DNA of 64,000 bases from Okapia johnstoni (lineage: Eukaryota > Chordata > Mammalia > Artiodactyla > Giraffidae). Of the stretch, positions 1 through 12,300 are shown in pieces. The position numbers and the translations under genes were made by a program. Under the pieces are notes generated by a model, which was given only the letters and a program-made list of their open reading frames with translations, was not told the origin of the DNA and did no database searches. Each line of letters opens with the position of its first letter. Position 1 is the stretch's first letter. The DNA is taken from positions 80,706,385 to 80,770,384 of the forward strand of contig CM044315.1 in assembly GCA_024291935.2 (NCBI GenBank), given 5' to 3'.

Positions 1-95
1 GGCTGGGGTCAGTTTCTGGTGGAAGCTAGGTGGGGCCTGGGGTTGAGGGAGAAAGGAGAGGGCCAGGGCTGGGGCAGGGGTTGCTCTCAGCGGAC

Positions 96-306
96 CTTTC
101 AGCATCTTGATGGCGGCATTCATCTTGAGTCCATCCTTCTTGATCATGGCTCGGATGACCTGGCCGAAATTACCCTCTCCAATGAGATCCTCAAAGGTGA
201 TGTCCTCCCACTCCAGCACTGGGTAATTTAGGGGCTCGGGCTGAGGTTTTGGCCGCCGGGTCAGTGTCAAGGTGCCTGAGCTGAACTGCAGGATGGTCTC
301 CTCGCC
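96..306 (-). CDS. TIE1: TIE1 exon 15: start of kinase domain
   Basis: Encodes about residues 805-874. It contains the glycine-rich loop GEGNFGQV and the ATP-anchoring lysine of AAIKML, so it covers the first two kinase strands. Acceptor at 307-308; donor GTCCGC at 95, an unusual but GT-type donor. The remaining kinase exons would lie left of the window. Confidence 0.96.
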
Positions 307-3300
307 CTTCACAGGATGGGACAAGTAGGCAGACAGTCCACACAAGAGACAGGGGCAGCAAGATGCACAGACAGGCAGACAAAACAGTGATCAGACAAAC
401 AGATACCCAGACAGAGGGCACTCTGGTGGCCAGCCAGGCATGAACAGACAGAGGACACATACTGAGACAGAATCATACGAGATGGAGCCACAGGTGGGCC
501 ATTGGGTGGACAGATGTCCAGAGAGAAACACAGAGGCCGCAGGATGGAGATCTAGTGTGTGGGTTCTGGAGGTACAAGGAGTAAGTAAAATTGCTGGAAG
601 CCACGACATGAGTCAATGGAAGGTTGATACTCCTAAGACTAAAACCAAGAAGAATTGGAATGAGCTTCCCTTTATTGTGCCAATCCCATAACCAGGCTGT
701 GTTGTCACCAAGGATGCTCTGGAGTGGATTCTGGCCTTGGGCAGTGGATTGGGGTATTTTTAGTGAGCACCTACTCCATGCTGAGCCTGGAGCAGTGGGC
801 AGCCAGTAGAGTGGTTTTCTTCTCCATAGCAGAGAAGCAGAGATGACCCCGGTCCACTCACTTGGCAGCTCCCATATCTCTCAAACCACCTAGGACCTGA
901 AGACACAAAGAACATAACAGAGAAGACCATCCATTTGCCCTAGCCAAGTAGGACCTGGCCCACCTGGGCAGGACTGAGAGCAGGGAAAGGAAACAGCTGA
1001 ATGGGACCATGGGCACTGCCAATATGAGAACAGAAAGAATAGTTAAGATAGACCTGTTAGGGTGTGGGATCCCTATATGAGCTGCAGCCCAGCTTGATGG
1101 GAGAGGTCAGAGGACACAGGTCACATGGATTCACACGAAACATAGACAACTGAAAGCGCACACCTGCATACACACACATGTGTTCTAGTGGAGGCCAGGA
1201 GACAGCGCATCCATGAGAGGAAACAGCGCATTCAGCTGTTTCCTTTCCCTGCTCTCAGCCCTGCCCAGGTGGCCCAGGCAGCGCATCCATGAGAGGTACA
1301 TGTGGACATGTGCTTGTACAGGAGAACAAGCAGAGGGACACACATGTCAGGGATACAGGTGCATACAGATGGTGCATTCACAGATAGGCACACTCACGCC
1401 CAGCACATGCGTTCATGCACACAGATACCCGCACATAGGTGCCTGGGGCAGGGGTATGTCTTGATATATGTTAGGATGCTACATCCATTTAAGGCTACTT
1501 TCTCACTCCTTCCCTTCACATTCATACCCCTGACCCTCCCCCACCACAGCCAGGCCGCTTTTTGCACACACTGACCTCAGAGGGAGGCCAACGCAGCCTG
1601 GAACAAAGAAGCCGATTGAATCTCTGAAGGGAGTATTTTAGAGGCATGGCAGAGACAACAGCTTTGGACACTAGGCTTTCTATCACAAGGATCAGCCCTT
1701 GAGAGAGAAGAGGGTTTTTTTTGTTTTGTTTTTGAAATGCCAAAACTTCTCTGTAAATACCGAGTCCAGCCACAGAGGACCCAGGGCAGAGTTCGGATCG
1801 TAAGTGACAACAGTAGGGAAGATCCCAGAGGAGAGAGAGGTGGAGGGGGGTGACAGACAAGGTTATGCTGGGGTCCCTGAAGGGGAGTTAGCACCCTCCC
1901 CTAGTCCTTACCCCCTCAGTGGGGGCCTGCTGCTCAGGATTACAGGGAAGACAAGAAGAGTAGGGAGGCCTGTGCTTCTCGCAAGGAGTGACAGGTGAGG
2001 CTGCAGGCCCAGCTCAACTCAAGAGCAGTAGAAACAGTTGGAGGAGGACCTGCAGCAATAGGTCTGAGGGCTGCAGAATATGCTGCCCTCTGCAGGGGAC
2101 AGGGAAGGCCCTTGGAGTTCTTCAGTCCAAGGAGGCCCTGGGATTTGTAAAGATGGAGATTGGGATGAGGAACTGAAAGCGCAAGTGCCCTTCTGGCCTG
2201 AAGGAGGTCACAGAAGGGCTGAAGACATGAGCCATGGATGTGTGCAGGAGGGCCTGGCCAGAGAGAGGTCCTCATGGAGCCCAGGCATTCTCCACTTTCT
2301 CATCAGGCTTCCTAAGCTTTCATCACCCCTCATGGGAAGGGGGAGAACCCCAAATTGACCCTGGTGCAACATGGACATAATTGAATGATTCTGAACTGGG
2401 AATGTTAAACATTTCATCCCTAACATACCTGGGCTCATGAGCTGAGTTCAATTCTATAGAAATGGAGAAAATTATAGAGATTTCACCTTTGTGTGCTGTT
2501 GAGTGTAGTCTTATACCTAAACATCCATGCGTGAACACACACACACTCACAGTGTACAAATACTTGTGTGTATACAGGTAGACACATATATACACAGGGT
2601 CTGCACACGTGTGCCCAGAGGCGGGTACAGGTGACTGACCGATCCCGACTGGTAGGTGAAGGTGCGTCTGCGATGCAGGCAGCTTTTGCGGATGCACGCC
2701 AAGGTGAGGAGGGCAGCCAGGATGGTGAGGCAGGTGGCAGACACAGAGCCCACCACAGCCAGGACCAGCTGTTGATCCAGGCCCTCTTCAGCTGCATGGA
2801 TCTCTTGGACTGGGCCCTCAATCTGCAGCCCTGGACACAAGAAGAGTGGGAGATCACAGAGATGCCTGGGTCAGGGAACCCAGAGGCCACCACGGGGTCA
2901 CACAGAGGTGGAGATCCCAGTACCAGGGAGGGAGTGGGGATGTCAGGCCTAGGACCAGCAGGTTGCTGGAATGTCATGATTTTCCCAGCACTCGGACAAT
3001 GGATCATAAGAAGGGAAGGGTCGGACTCCCCTGTTGATACAGTGGTTAAGAATCCTCCTGCCAATGCAGGGGACACGGGCTCGATCCCCGGTCCCAGAAG
3101 ATTCCACATACCTCAGGGCAACTAAGCCTGTGTGCCACAACTACTGAGCCTGCAAATCAGAGCCCTCGAACCATAACTACTAATGCCTGTGCTCCACAAC
3201 AACAGAGAAGCCACTGCAATAAGAAGTCGGAACATGGCAACTAGAGAGTAGTCCCCCTCACCCCAACTAGAGAAAGCCTTCACACAGCAAAGAAGACCCA

Positions 3301-6300
3301 GAACAGCCAAAAATAAATAAATTAATTAAAAAAAAAAGAAGGTTCACGTCAAAGAAAAACTTGAAAAATGAAAGAAGGGAAGGGTCAGAGTCCCCAGTGC
3401 CAGGCGTCACATCACTTGTTGGGAGGGGCCTAGGAGGCCCTGGATCCAAGGCAGGGGATCATGTGCTGGGGAGAGCACCGTGACTGACCCCGTGGCCCGG
3501 GCATCCCCTCTTCTCACCGTTGCCCAAGGTGGACTGTTCTACCACGTTGCTCCAGTCGCCGGGGCCCTGGACACTGGCCCGCACGCGGAAGAGGTAGCGC
3601 GTGCTGGCGTTGAGGCCGCGGACGATGGTGCTCGTCTCCTCGGGCCTGTCCACGTCCATCCACAGCGGGTCTCCGGAGCCCCCCGCCACCTGCACCTCCA
3701 CGATGTACTTGGATATAGGCCCAGCTGGAGCCTCGGGGCGCTGCCACATCAGCTGGATCTCAGAGTCTGAAAGGGCCTGGGCATGGAGGTGTCGGGGGGC
3801 TGGGGGCCCTGGGGAGATGGGGTGGGAAGGTGGGGCTCAGATGGGACCAGGCTGTGTGGCTGTGGGGTCGGACAGATTCGCTCTAGCTGTGTCCCCAGCT
3901 CTACTGACCCCAGAATGGGAGATCCGCTGCCGACTTCCCCGTTCCTTCCTGAGCCGAATATTCCTCTCGCTGTGGCCTCCTTCACCAGCGAGCTTCTGCT
4001 TCCCCTTACATCCCAAGTCTTCCTTGCAGTGTCGCCATCTCCCCCGGGTCCCATGTCCTCCTCACACCCCACCCCCTCCCATGATCTCCCTGGGCTCTCC
4101 TCTGTCCCAGTTACTCCTGGAGGCCCACATCCTCCTGGCATCCTGGATGCTCCCCTGTGTCCTGTCGTCCCTGTGCTCCTGTCTGCCTGACACCCAGGTC
4201 CTCCCTGCGCCCCGGTTTCCATGTCCTGTGATCGCTGCCTGTCCATCCAGGCTCCTGTAACCTCCCATGTCCTTTCGGGCCCCGCGTTCCCTGCATGCCC
4301 TGCCCTCCCTCATCACGAGCCTGCCACCCACTCCCGAGCGTACCGCTGGGGGGCAGGAGCACGCGTGCTGCGGGCGAGGCCGGGCCCAGGAGGGTGCAGT
4401 GGTAGAGCCGCACGTCCAGCTGGTAGTGGGTGCCAGGTGTGAGTCCAGTCAGGAGGGCGGTGCGGGCCTGGGGGGACGAGACGTTCTCCCGCCGCTCCTG
4501 TCCCCGGGCCCCGTCCCACAGGCGCAGCAGGAAGCCATCGCCCACCAGTGGCCCCGGCACCGGGGGTAAGGACCAGCTCACTCGCAACCGGTCGGGGCCC
4601 TCCACATGCCAGCCCTCCAGCCACGGCTTCAACAAGGGCTCTGGGGCCAGAGGTAGAGGTCAGAACTGTCTGGTAGGTCCTGGGGGCCGGATGGGATGGT
4701 GAACCCCCAGGGACAACGTCCAGTGGGAAAGGCAGGGACCCCTGGGGCAGACAAGCCGAGACAACCCCGGAGTGCACAGGACAGTGACCCCTGGGGAAGA
4801 GAAAGGGGTGACTCTTGGCCTCTCACCAGGACAGTCTGTGGTCATAAGGGTGGGAGGCCCCCAGGCCCCCTCCCCGCCTTCCCCCGGCCGGCTCAGCTGC
4901 ACACGGACACTGTATCCCGTCTTTGGCCTCAGGTTCATTAATGTCACGTTCTCACTGGGGTCCACTGGGGGCGGGGTGCACAGCACACAGCATTCAGCCC
5001 CAACCCCTTCCAGAAGCCTCCACTTCCCCTTCAACCCCTCTCTTCTCCACACATTTCCCCCTCCCTTTCCATCCCTCCATCCCCCTCATTACTACCTGAC
5101 ACCCCATCCTGCCCCTAGCTCTTGGCCCCCTCACCCACGATAGTGGACCAGGCCATGGTGCTGTCCTGGGGCCTGTAGTGCAGGCGAACAGAGGCGATGG
5201 GTCCGTCCCCAGAGAAGGAGACCAGCGGGGAGACCACGAGCTGGCGGCTCTGCTTGGCCAGAAGCCTCGGGGCGGTCAGGGGCACTGGTGGCACTGCCAG
5301 GAGACTCAGGGTAAGGCGTGGCCCACCCAGCCCTTGGACACAGGGGCAGACTCTGAGCTCTGGGCATCAAAGATAACTCTGGGTCTCAGTTTGGACCTGG
5401 GGAGCCCCCTGGGCTGGGGAGAGACCAGGTGCAACAGATGATCAGAGTGGCCAGGGCCCAGGGAGGACAGCTCAGGGCATAGGGACTCGGCAACAAGGAG
5501 ATGAGGGTGTCCCAGAAGATGTTAGGTAAGGGAGTGACATGGCCAGACAGGGGTTTGGGGGCGGGCACTCTGCCATGCAATGTGGGGGAGGACAGAGAAA
5601 GCTGAAGCCCAAGGCAGGGTCACCCTGCTCTCTGCCCATCCCCCATCATCTATCACTCTCTTAATTAAAAAAAAAGTAGCAGGTGATGAAGCACCTGCTC
5701 TACCCAGATGCTTCAAGTGCATGGTCTCTAATTCTGACAACTGCCTTCAGGCAGGGCTCATCATCCCTATCTTAAGAATGAAGAAACTGAGGCTCAGAGA
5801 CATGCAATGACCTGCTTAAGGACATGCAGCCAGGGTTTAAACAAAGTCTGTCTGGCCAGGCCATCTAAAATCAGCCCATCTTATCCCAAACAGCTTTTGT
5901 GCTCCTGCTTATCTTCCTCACCCGCTCTTCTGTCCAGATTATTGCATTAATGTCTCAACTGGTTCCCTCGCCTCATCCAAACATTTTCCAGATGGATTTT
6001 CTAAGAAAAATGGATGTATGTATGGATGAATGCATGCATGGATAAATGGATGGATGGGGGAAGGGAGGAGGGTCAGGAGGATGCAGGGGTGTGGTGGAAG
6101 GGGTGGGAAGGAACAATGTTGTCAGGCAGGAACACACATGTAAGGAAGAAGTGCTGGCCTGGGGGGAGAGGAAGGCCCAGTTTGGATCCTATGGAGCCCC
6201 TGGGCCTGTGGCTCACGCAGAGGGTTAGGTGACCTGCAGTGGGGCCCCTGAGTCATGGACCAGGTGACTTCCCCACTGACTTAAGAACCAGACCCCCACT

Positions 6301-9300
6301 ATGCAGAGGTCTGGAGCCCAGGAGAGGGGTCCAGGCTGCAGATCGTATCTGGGAGTTGCCATGGAATGGTTGAAATCTTAGGAACAGGTGACATTATAAC
6401 TACTAATAGCAATAAATGTCAACATACATTGAGCACATACCCTGTGTCAGGCACTGTGGCAAATGCTTAAACGCATCATCTAATTTAATCTTCACAGCAA
6501 TCCTATCAAGGGAGTGCTGATATCCTCATTTTACAGAGAGAGAAACAAGCTGTGAGGGGCAAGGTAACTTGCTTAGATGATGGAGCTAGAACTTGTAGTG
6601 AAGATTGAAAGCCAAGTGGCCTGGGGAGAGTGAGAAGAGGAAGGCTGGAGGTGGGACCCTGGGTGGTGGAGGGGGCGACAGAGAAGTAGAGAGAGGATGG
6701 GAAGCAGAGTCGGACAGTGAGAAAGAGGGAGAGGGACAAGAGGTCTGGGCTCATGTCAGGGGAGGTGGTGGCGGGGGTCAGGAGCACAGGGAAAGAGGAC
6801 CAGGGGGTAGGAGGGGCTGTGAACATCTGACGTTTATGGGGCTGGAGAAGGTAGGGGACACCTAGACTGGGGTGGGGGTACTATGCTCTGAGCAATCCTG
6901 GGCACCGGCAGCTGCCTCCTTATTCACCAGGAAGCACTTCTGGGAAATGAAACAGGTCCACAGCCCCAGGCATTCCCCTGTCGTAGCACTGGGTACCCGG
7001 TGGTGTGACTCGGGTTTGGAGGGAACACAGCATCCCAGAAGTGGAGTGAAAGGAACCGTGTATCTGTGGAGCGGGGGAGATAGAAAGAGAGCACTGCCCA
7101 GGGCAAGGCTGGAGAGTGTCCCATTTCTGGGGCATGGGTTCCCTTTTCAGGTGGGACTGAGCTACACTCCAGCCTGGAGAGTGCCCGGCCCAGGCCTCAG
7201 GCTGATGATGCCCTCTTCTCTGCCTGGTGCTGGGCTGTGACCTTACATGCTCTTGCCCTTCCTGCTCCTATCTGAGCAGCCTCGGCTAGCGCCCACTCTG
7301 TCTGCCATCTATCCTCCATGGACCCGGGACATCACTGACCTTTGACATTGATCCTGAAGCGTCGACTATCCTGGCCACCAGATGTGGACACGCGGCATTC
7401 CCAGAGTCCACTGTCCCCAAGAGCCAAGCGGGGCACCTCGAACTCGGCTGTGGTTCTATCTGGCTCGACAATGGCTTTGGTGGACTGAGAGAGGCAGGGG
7501 AAAGGGACAGGCCTCAGAGAAGGTGTGCCATGTGGCAGAGGCTTGTGTGTTTGTCCAGGCTGACAAGGGGACAGAGACTGGGAGGTGGTTCCTCAACAAT
7601 CTGCCTGACCTCATTTGAGCTGTGGCCAGGCCAGTGGGCAGAGCCTGCAGAAAGCCCCGAGGGGTGGAGGAGCCTGGGGGTGGGCAGGGGCCCTGGGCTG
7701 GGGTCATGGGGCTCACCAGCAGCACCATGCCGTCCGGCTTGCGGAGCTCCATGCTGCCCCGGACTGGGAAGGGGTTCCCCGCCGCGGCACAGTTGATCCG
7801 GGGTGTTGTGTCTAAGTTGAACTCCAGTTCTGAGACCATGTCCAAGATCTGGGGGATCCGGTCTGGGGAGAGAGGGGACACTCATCCTGGAGGCCCTGTA
7901 AGGGCAGACACACGACTGCCACAGAGCCACCCCTCCCCGCCCCCACTCTGAGTCTTTTATCTTAGTGGAGGCACCGCCAGCATCCCAGTCACGCAGGCCT
8001 GCAAGCCAGCAAAGTCCCGGCAACACCTCCAGGCCCTCACACCCACTTCTACCGGCCCCCGAATCTGCCTCTTGTGCCCTCTGCCTCCTCAGACCCTCCC
8101 ACACTGAGACCAGACCCCTCGCCAGCCTCACCACCAGAACCCTGGTTCAGGCCTCTATCATTTCTGGGCCCCGTGACACATCCTCTGGGCTCTCCTGCTC
8201 CCACTCCCTCCCAAGCAGTTGGGGTCCTCTCTCGAACCCACACCTGACAGCACGGGACCTCTTCGACCCTTCCCTGCGGGGCTATCATATGCAGTGCAAA
8301 TCCTACGGCCTGTCATTCAAACGCCCTGAGAGTTGGCCTCCTCTGACCACTTCAGAGCCTCTCCTCACGCCACTGTTCCGGTATTAAAGCTTGAGTCCTC
8401 AATCCCCTGGCCTTTGCCCTGCTCTCTCCCTTTGCCCTGCTCTCTCCCTGGCCATCTTTCTCCCGTCCTTCATACCCCGTCTGAGATCATGCCTCTTTCC
8501 AGAGGCCCTCCCTGACTCTCTCGGGTTGGTCAGGGCCCACTCTGGGCTCCCACCCACCCTGGGCTGCTGCCCATCCCCAGGGGAAGAGGGGCCTTGAGCC
8601 AGGGGGATGCATCTGGTGAAGCTGACCTGTTCCGAGGGACCTCAGAGCCACACCCTGTGCTCGTACCTGACTTCTCACAGTGCATCCCATGCCACCCGGA
8701 GGGGCAGACACAGCCGCTGAAGCGGTCACAAGTACCACCATTCTGACACTGGCACTGGAGGTGGCAGTCAGCTCCAAAACGACCTGGGGCACAGGCTGGG
8801 CACAGAGGGGGTGTAGTTAGAGGGGCACAGGTCAGGGGCAACAAGGGCACAGCTGGGGCCTGGGGAATGCCAGGCTGGGCGGAGAGGGCACTGGTCAAGT
8901 GAGCAGGGGACGGTGGAGGGCTTGGTGTGTGAGGCAAGGCTGGAAAGAAGAGTTGGGGCCGGGCTTGCAGCCAGCTGTCTGGTCAGAGACTACGGAGGGT
9001 GGGTTAGTCCATACCTTCCTGGCACTGGCTTCCTCTCCAGCCAGATCCACAAGAACAGCCATAGGGGTCTGGGAGGCAGAAGGTGAGGCCCCGGCAGCCT
9101 GATGTGCCTGGGCACTGCTCCTGGCAGCTCTGCCCAAAACGGCCTTCTCTGCAGGCTAGAAAGAGGGCAGGTGGGTATAGAAGCCTCTGTTGGGTTTCAG
9201 CATTCAAGACCTACTGGAACATGCTCATCCTCCAAGTCCATCCTCGTGGTTTGAGAGTCTTCTCCCAGCCAGGCATCCTCTCCTGCCCAGGTCCTGGTGC

Positions 9301-12300
9301 CCCCTCCTCCTTACCCTGCTCACAGCGGGTCCCGGTGAATCCAGGGGGGCACACACACTCGCCATCCTGATCATGGCAGACACCTCCATGCAGGCAGCCT
9401 GGGCATTCCTTGGTACAGTCTTGTCCCCAGCGCCCCGCCTCACAGCCTGCAGGAATGTACTCTCAGCAGCTGACCCTCACCCACTGGACCACTGCCTCTT
9501 GAGGACTGGGGCATCCCTGGGTGGGGGCTCAGGGGATCCACAGGAAGTATGCACAGGGCTCCCAACCTCCCATATCACCCACCACCTCTGCCCTCTGCTC
9601 CTGACCCCGCACGATGAGTCGAAAGAAGGCGCTGCCCAGTGGGCTGGCTTCCAGGTATGTGGCACTGTAGATGCCGCTCGATGACGGCTGCACGTTTGGG
9701 AGCTGCAGCAAGAACTGCCCGTCCTGGGCCTCGTGCCAGTCCAGGGTGTAGAAATAGGATCCTGGGGGCATAAACAGGATACAGGCCTCAGCATCACACA
9801 AGAGCTGGGGTCCCCTTCCTCTGCCCATCTTATCCTGAGTCACATTAGCGTGAGCCAGGCAGAGTGAGCAGACCAGGGGAAGGCACCAGTGAGTGTCTGG
9901 ATCTGAGCCAGAAATGTGGGAGGCAGCCTCTTTTCCACACTCCACCAACCACTCAGTAAATCACCAAGTCCTGTTCAGTCCACCTCTTCCTTGTCTCCTA
10001 AAGCTGCCCGCTTCTCTTCATGCTCACTGCCACTACCCTGCTCCCAGCCTCCCATAGCCTTCCAAGCTGTCTCTCTGCCTCCAGTTTCCCTGATTCCTGT
10101 CCATCCTCCACTTCGGGTGACCAGTGAGATTTTTCTCCAATAGACCCCACCGTAGCTCCCCAGCTTAAGCTCTTCAGTAGTTCTTCACTGCCCAAGGGAC
10201 AGCATCGGACTCCTCAACACAGCATTTTCACCAGCTTGGCTACCGTGCAGCCCTTTAGCCCCATACCTCTCCACATCTTGACTTATAGCATTCCTGAATT
10301 GCTTTTATCTCTTCTAGAAACAATGTGGTATCTCACAGCTTCCTGTCTTTGCTCTTATCAACCCTCCTCCTGGAATGCTTCTGCCCTCTTCTTTGTGCAG
10401 TTAATTCCCAGGAGCCTCTCCTTGCAGGATCTGTGGACCCTAATATTAGGGTTCTCGTCCCCGCACCCCTCCCCCTTTCCTCTTTGCTCAGGATGGAAGA
10501 GAGATTCTAGAGAACGCGGGTCTACCTGACTCCACGTCTCTTGTTAGTTTAAGGACCCTGGAGCTCAGGAGGGAAAATCTTTGGCTCAAGAGTGCAGGGA
10601 CACAAGAGGCAGCGAAAGGGCTGTGGGTGTGAGAGCTGAGGCAGGAATCTTTGGGGCCATACAGAAAAATGGCTTCCTCCTCTGCGGTGGCCAGAGGACC
10701 GGACAGGGCCAGGTGGGGGCAGGCCCGGGCTGAGATCCCCAGGCCTGCCCAGGCCCCTGCTCCCGTCTGGACAGATCTCTGGAAGAGGCCAAATGTCCCT
10801 TGCCTGTGCTGGAACTTTGTTACCCCTTCTCTTCTTCAGCAGGGGGGGCGGGGGGGGGCTTCTGCTCCCTGCCAGACCTGCTATGTGATAGCACTTGCTA
10901 CCTTCTGGGAGAGTCCAACTGGGAGGGGTTAACACAGCTAACTGGGGGGTGACAGGGAAGGAGGCAGCTGACCATGAAGCTGCTGGTCCTCCGGGCGCAG
11001 TAGGACATCTCACAGCCAGAGATGAGTAGGATGCGGGTGCTTCCCATGGATCTGGTGCAGAAGAGAGGATGCGCCCCGGAGGCTGGCCAGAGCCGGTAAC
11101 AGGTGTATGGAGCCACGGCTGTGTCCGGGGCCAGCCCTGGGAGCTTCGAGGGCCATGGAAGCGCCGGGGCGTCAGAACTATGGGTTCACCTGCCCGCCCA
11201 GTTCAGATGCCTCCCCTCTTACCGTTGCTCTTCCAGATCACATCTGTCTGTTTCTCCTTGCGCACCCGCGCGGAAAGCACAGCCGTGTCGCCCTTGTTCA
11301 CTGTGTGTGTGACCTTGTCCGGGAGCAGGTGGGCTGCGAGGCGGATGGAGGGTGGGGTCAGGGGTCGAGGGTCAAGGGCAGCCCCTCCTCCCCTCCTCCC
11401 GCTCACCGGCGGCCGGACTCACCCCCGGGGCTGTTGTGCACATAGAGGACGCGCGTGCGCCGCGCCCCCGCGCCGCCCACGCAGGAGAAGACGCCCACCA
11501 GGTCGGAGGGCTGCGGGAAGCCGCGCACCGTCACTTGGCGCGAGCCGTTGCGGGCGAGGTGCTGGGGCTGCCAGGGCCGGGGCGTGCGCACGATGCGGTC
11601 GTCCTTCTCCAGCAGCAGCGGGGGCCCCCAGGCGTCCGAGCCCCTGCCCGCCCCCGCCTCCCCGGACACGCAGGTCAGGAAGAAGCGCTGGGGCTCGGTC
11701 AGACGCAGGTCGGCCAGCAGCGTCAGGTCCACCGCCGCCCCTGGGCCGGGACACCGGGCTCCGATCTGGCAGGGTCCCGGCCCTCCCCCTGCCTCGCCCT
11801 CCGCCTCTCGCCCCTCTCTTCGCGGCCTCTCCCCTCTCCTCCCCCCTCCTCCCCAGGCACTGCACTTCATCAGGCACGTCCATCCGCCTCCCTTCCTGTC
11901 TCTATCCCCTTCCCGGTGCACCGGCCCCTTTCCCTCGAGTCTCCTCATCCTAACAGAACAAAAACAAAAACAAAGCCCCTTCCCTAGCCTCCCCATCCCC
12001 TCCCTTCTCTAGCCAGATGGCTTCCCTTTACAGCCCAGCCTTCGCAAAGAAAGAATGATCTATGCGCCCCATCACCGTTTCCTCACTCTATTCCCGGCAG
12101 TCCCCTTTCCTGACCTGTCTCTACAGCTGCTCCGCAAAGGGGAGCCGCTCTCCCTGCCCCCCTCCACCTCCCACCCCCCCACCCCCAGATTGCCGGCTAG
12201 GAGAGCGCTAAAGATCAGAAGTGTCTTGGAGGGACCCCTCCCGTTGCTCTGGTCCCCACGTCGCTCCGGAATCTGGACCGGTTTGCTGTGCTGAGATTGA

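Noticed and set aside
2483..3125. Overlapping 185-208 codon frames on both strands
   Set aside because: They cross the TIE1 transmembrane exon, an intron and a SINE with no splice logic.
11069..11953. 294-codon open frame on the plus strand
   Set aside because: It is antisense to TIE1 exons 2-3 and their GC-rich flanks. Composition is Arg/Pro/Ala-rich, as expected of a CpG-rich shadow frame, and the TIE1 strand has correct splice sites.
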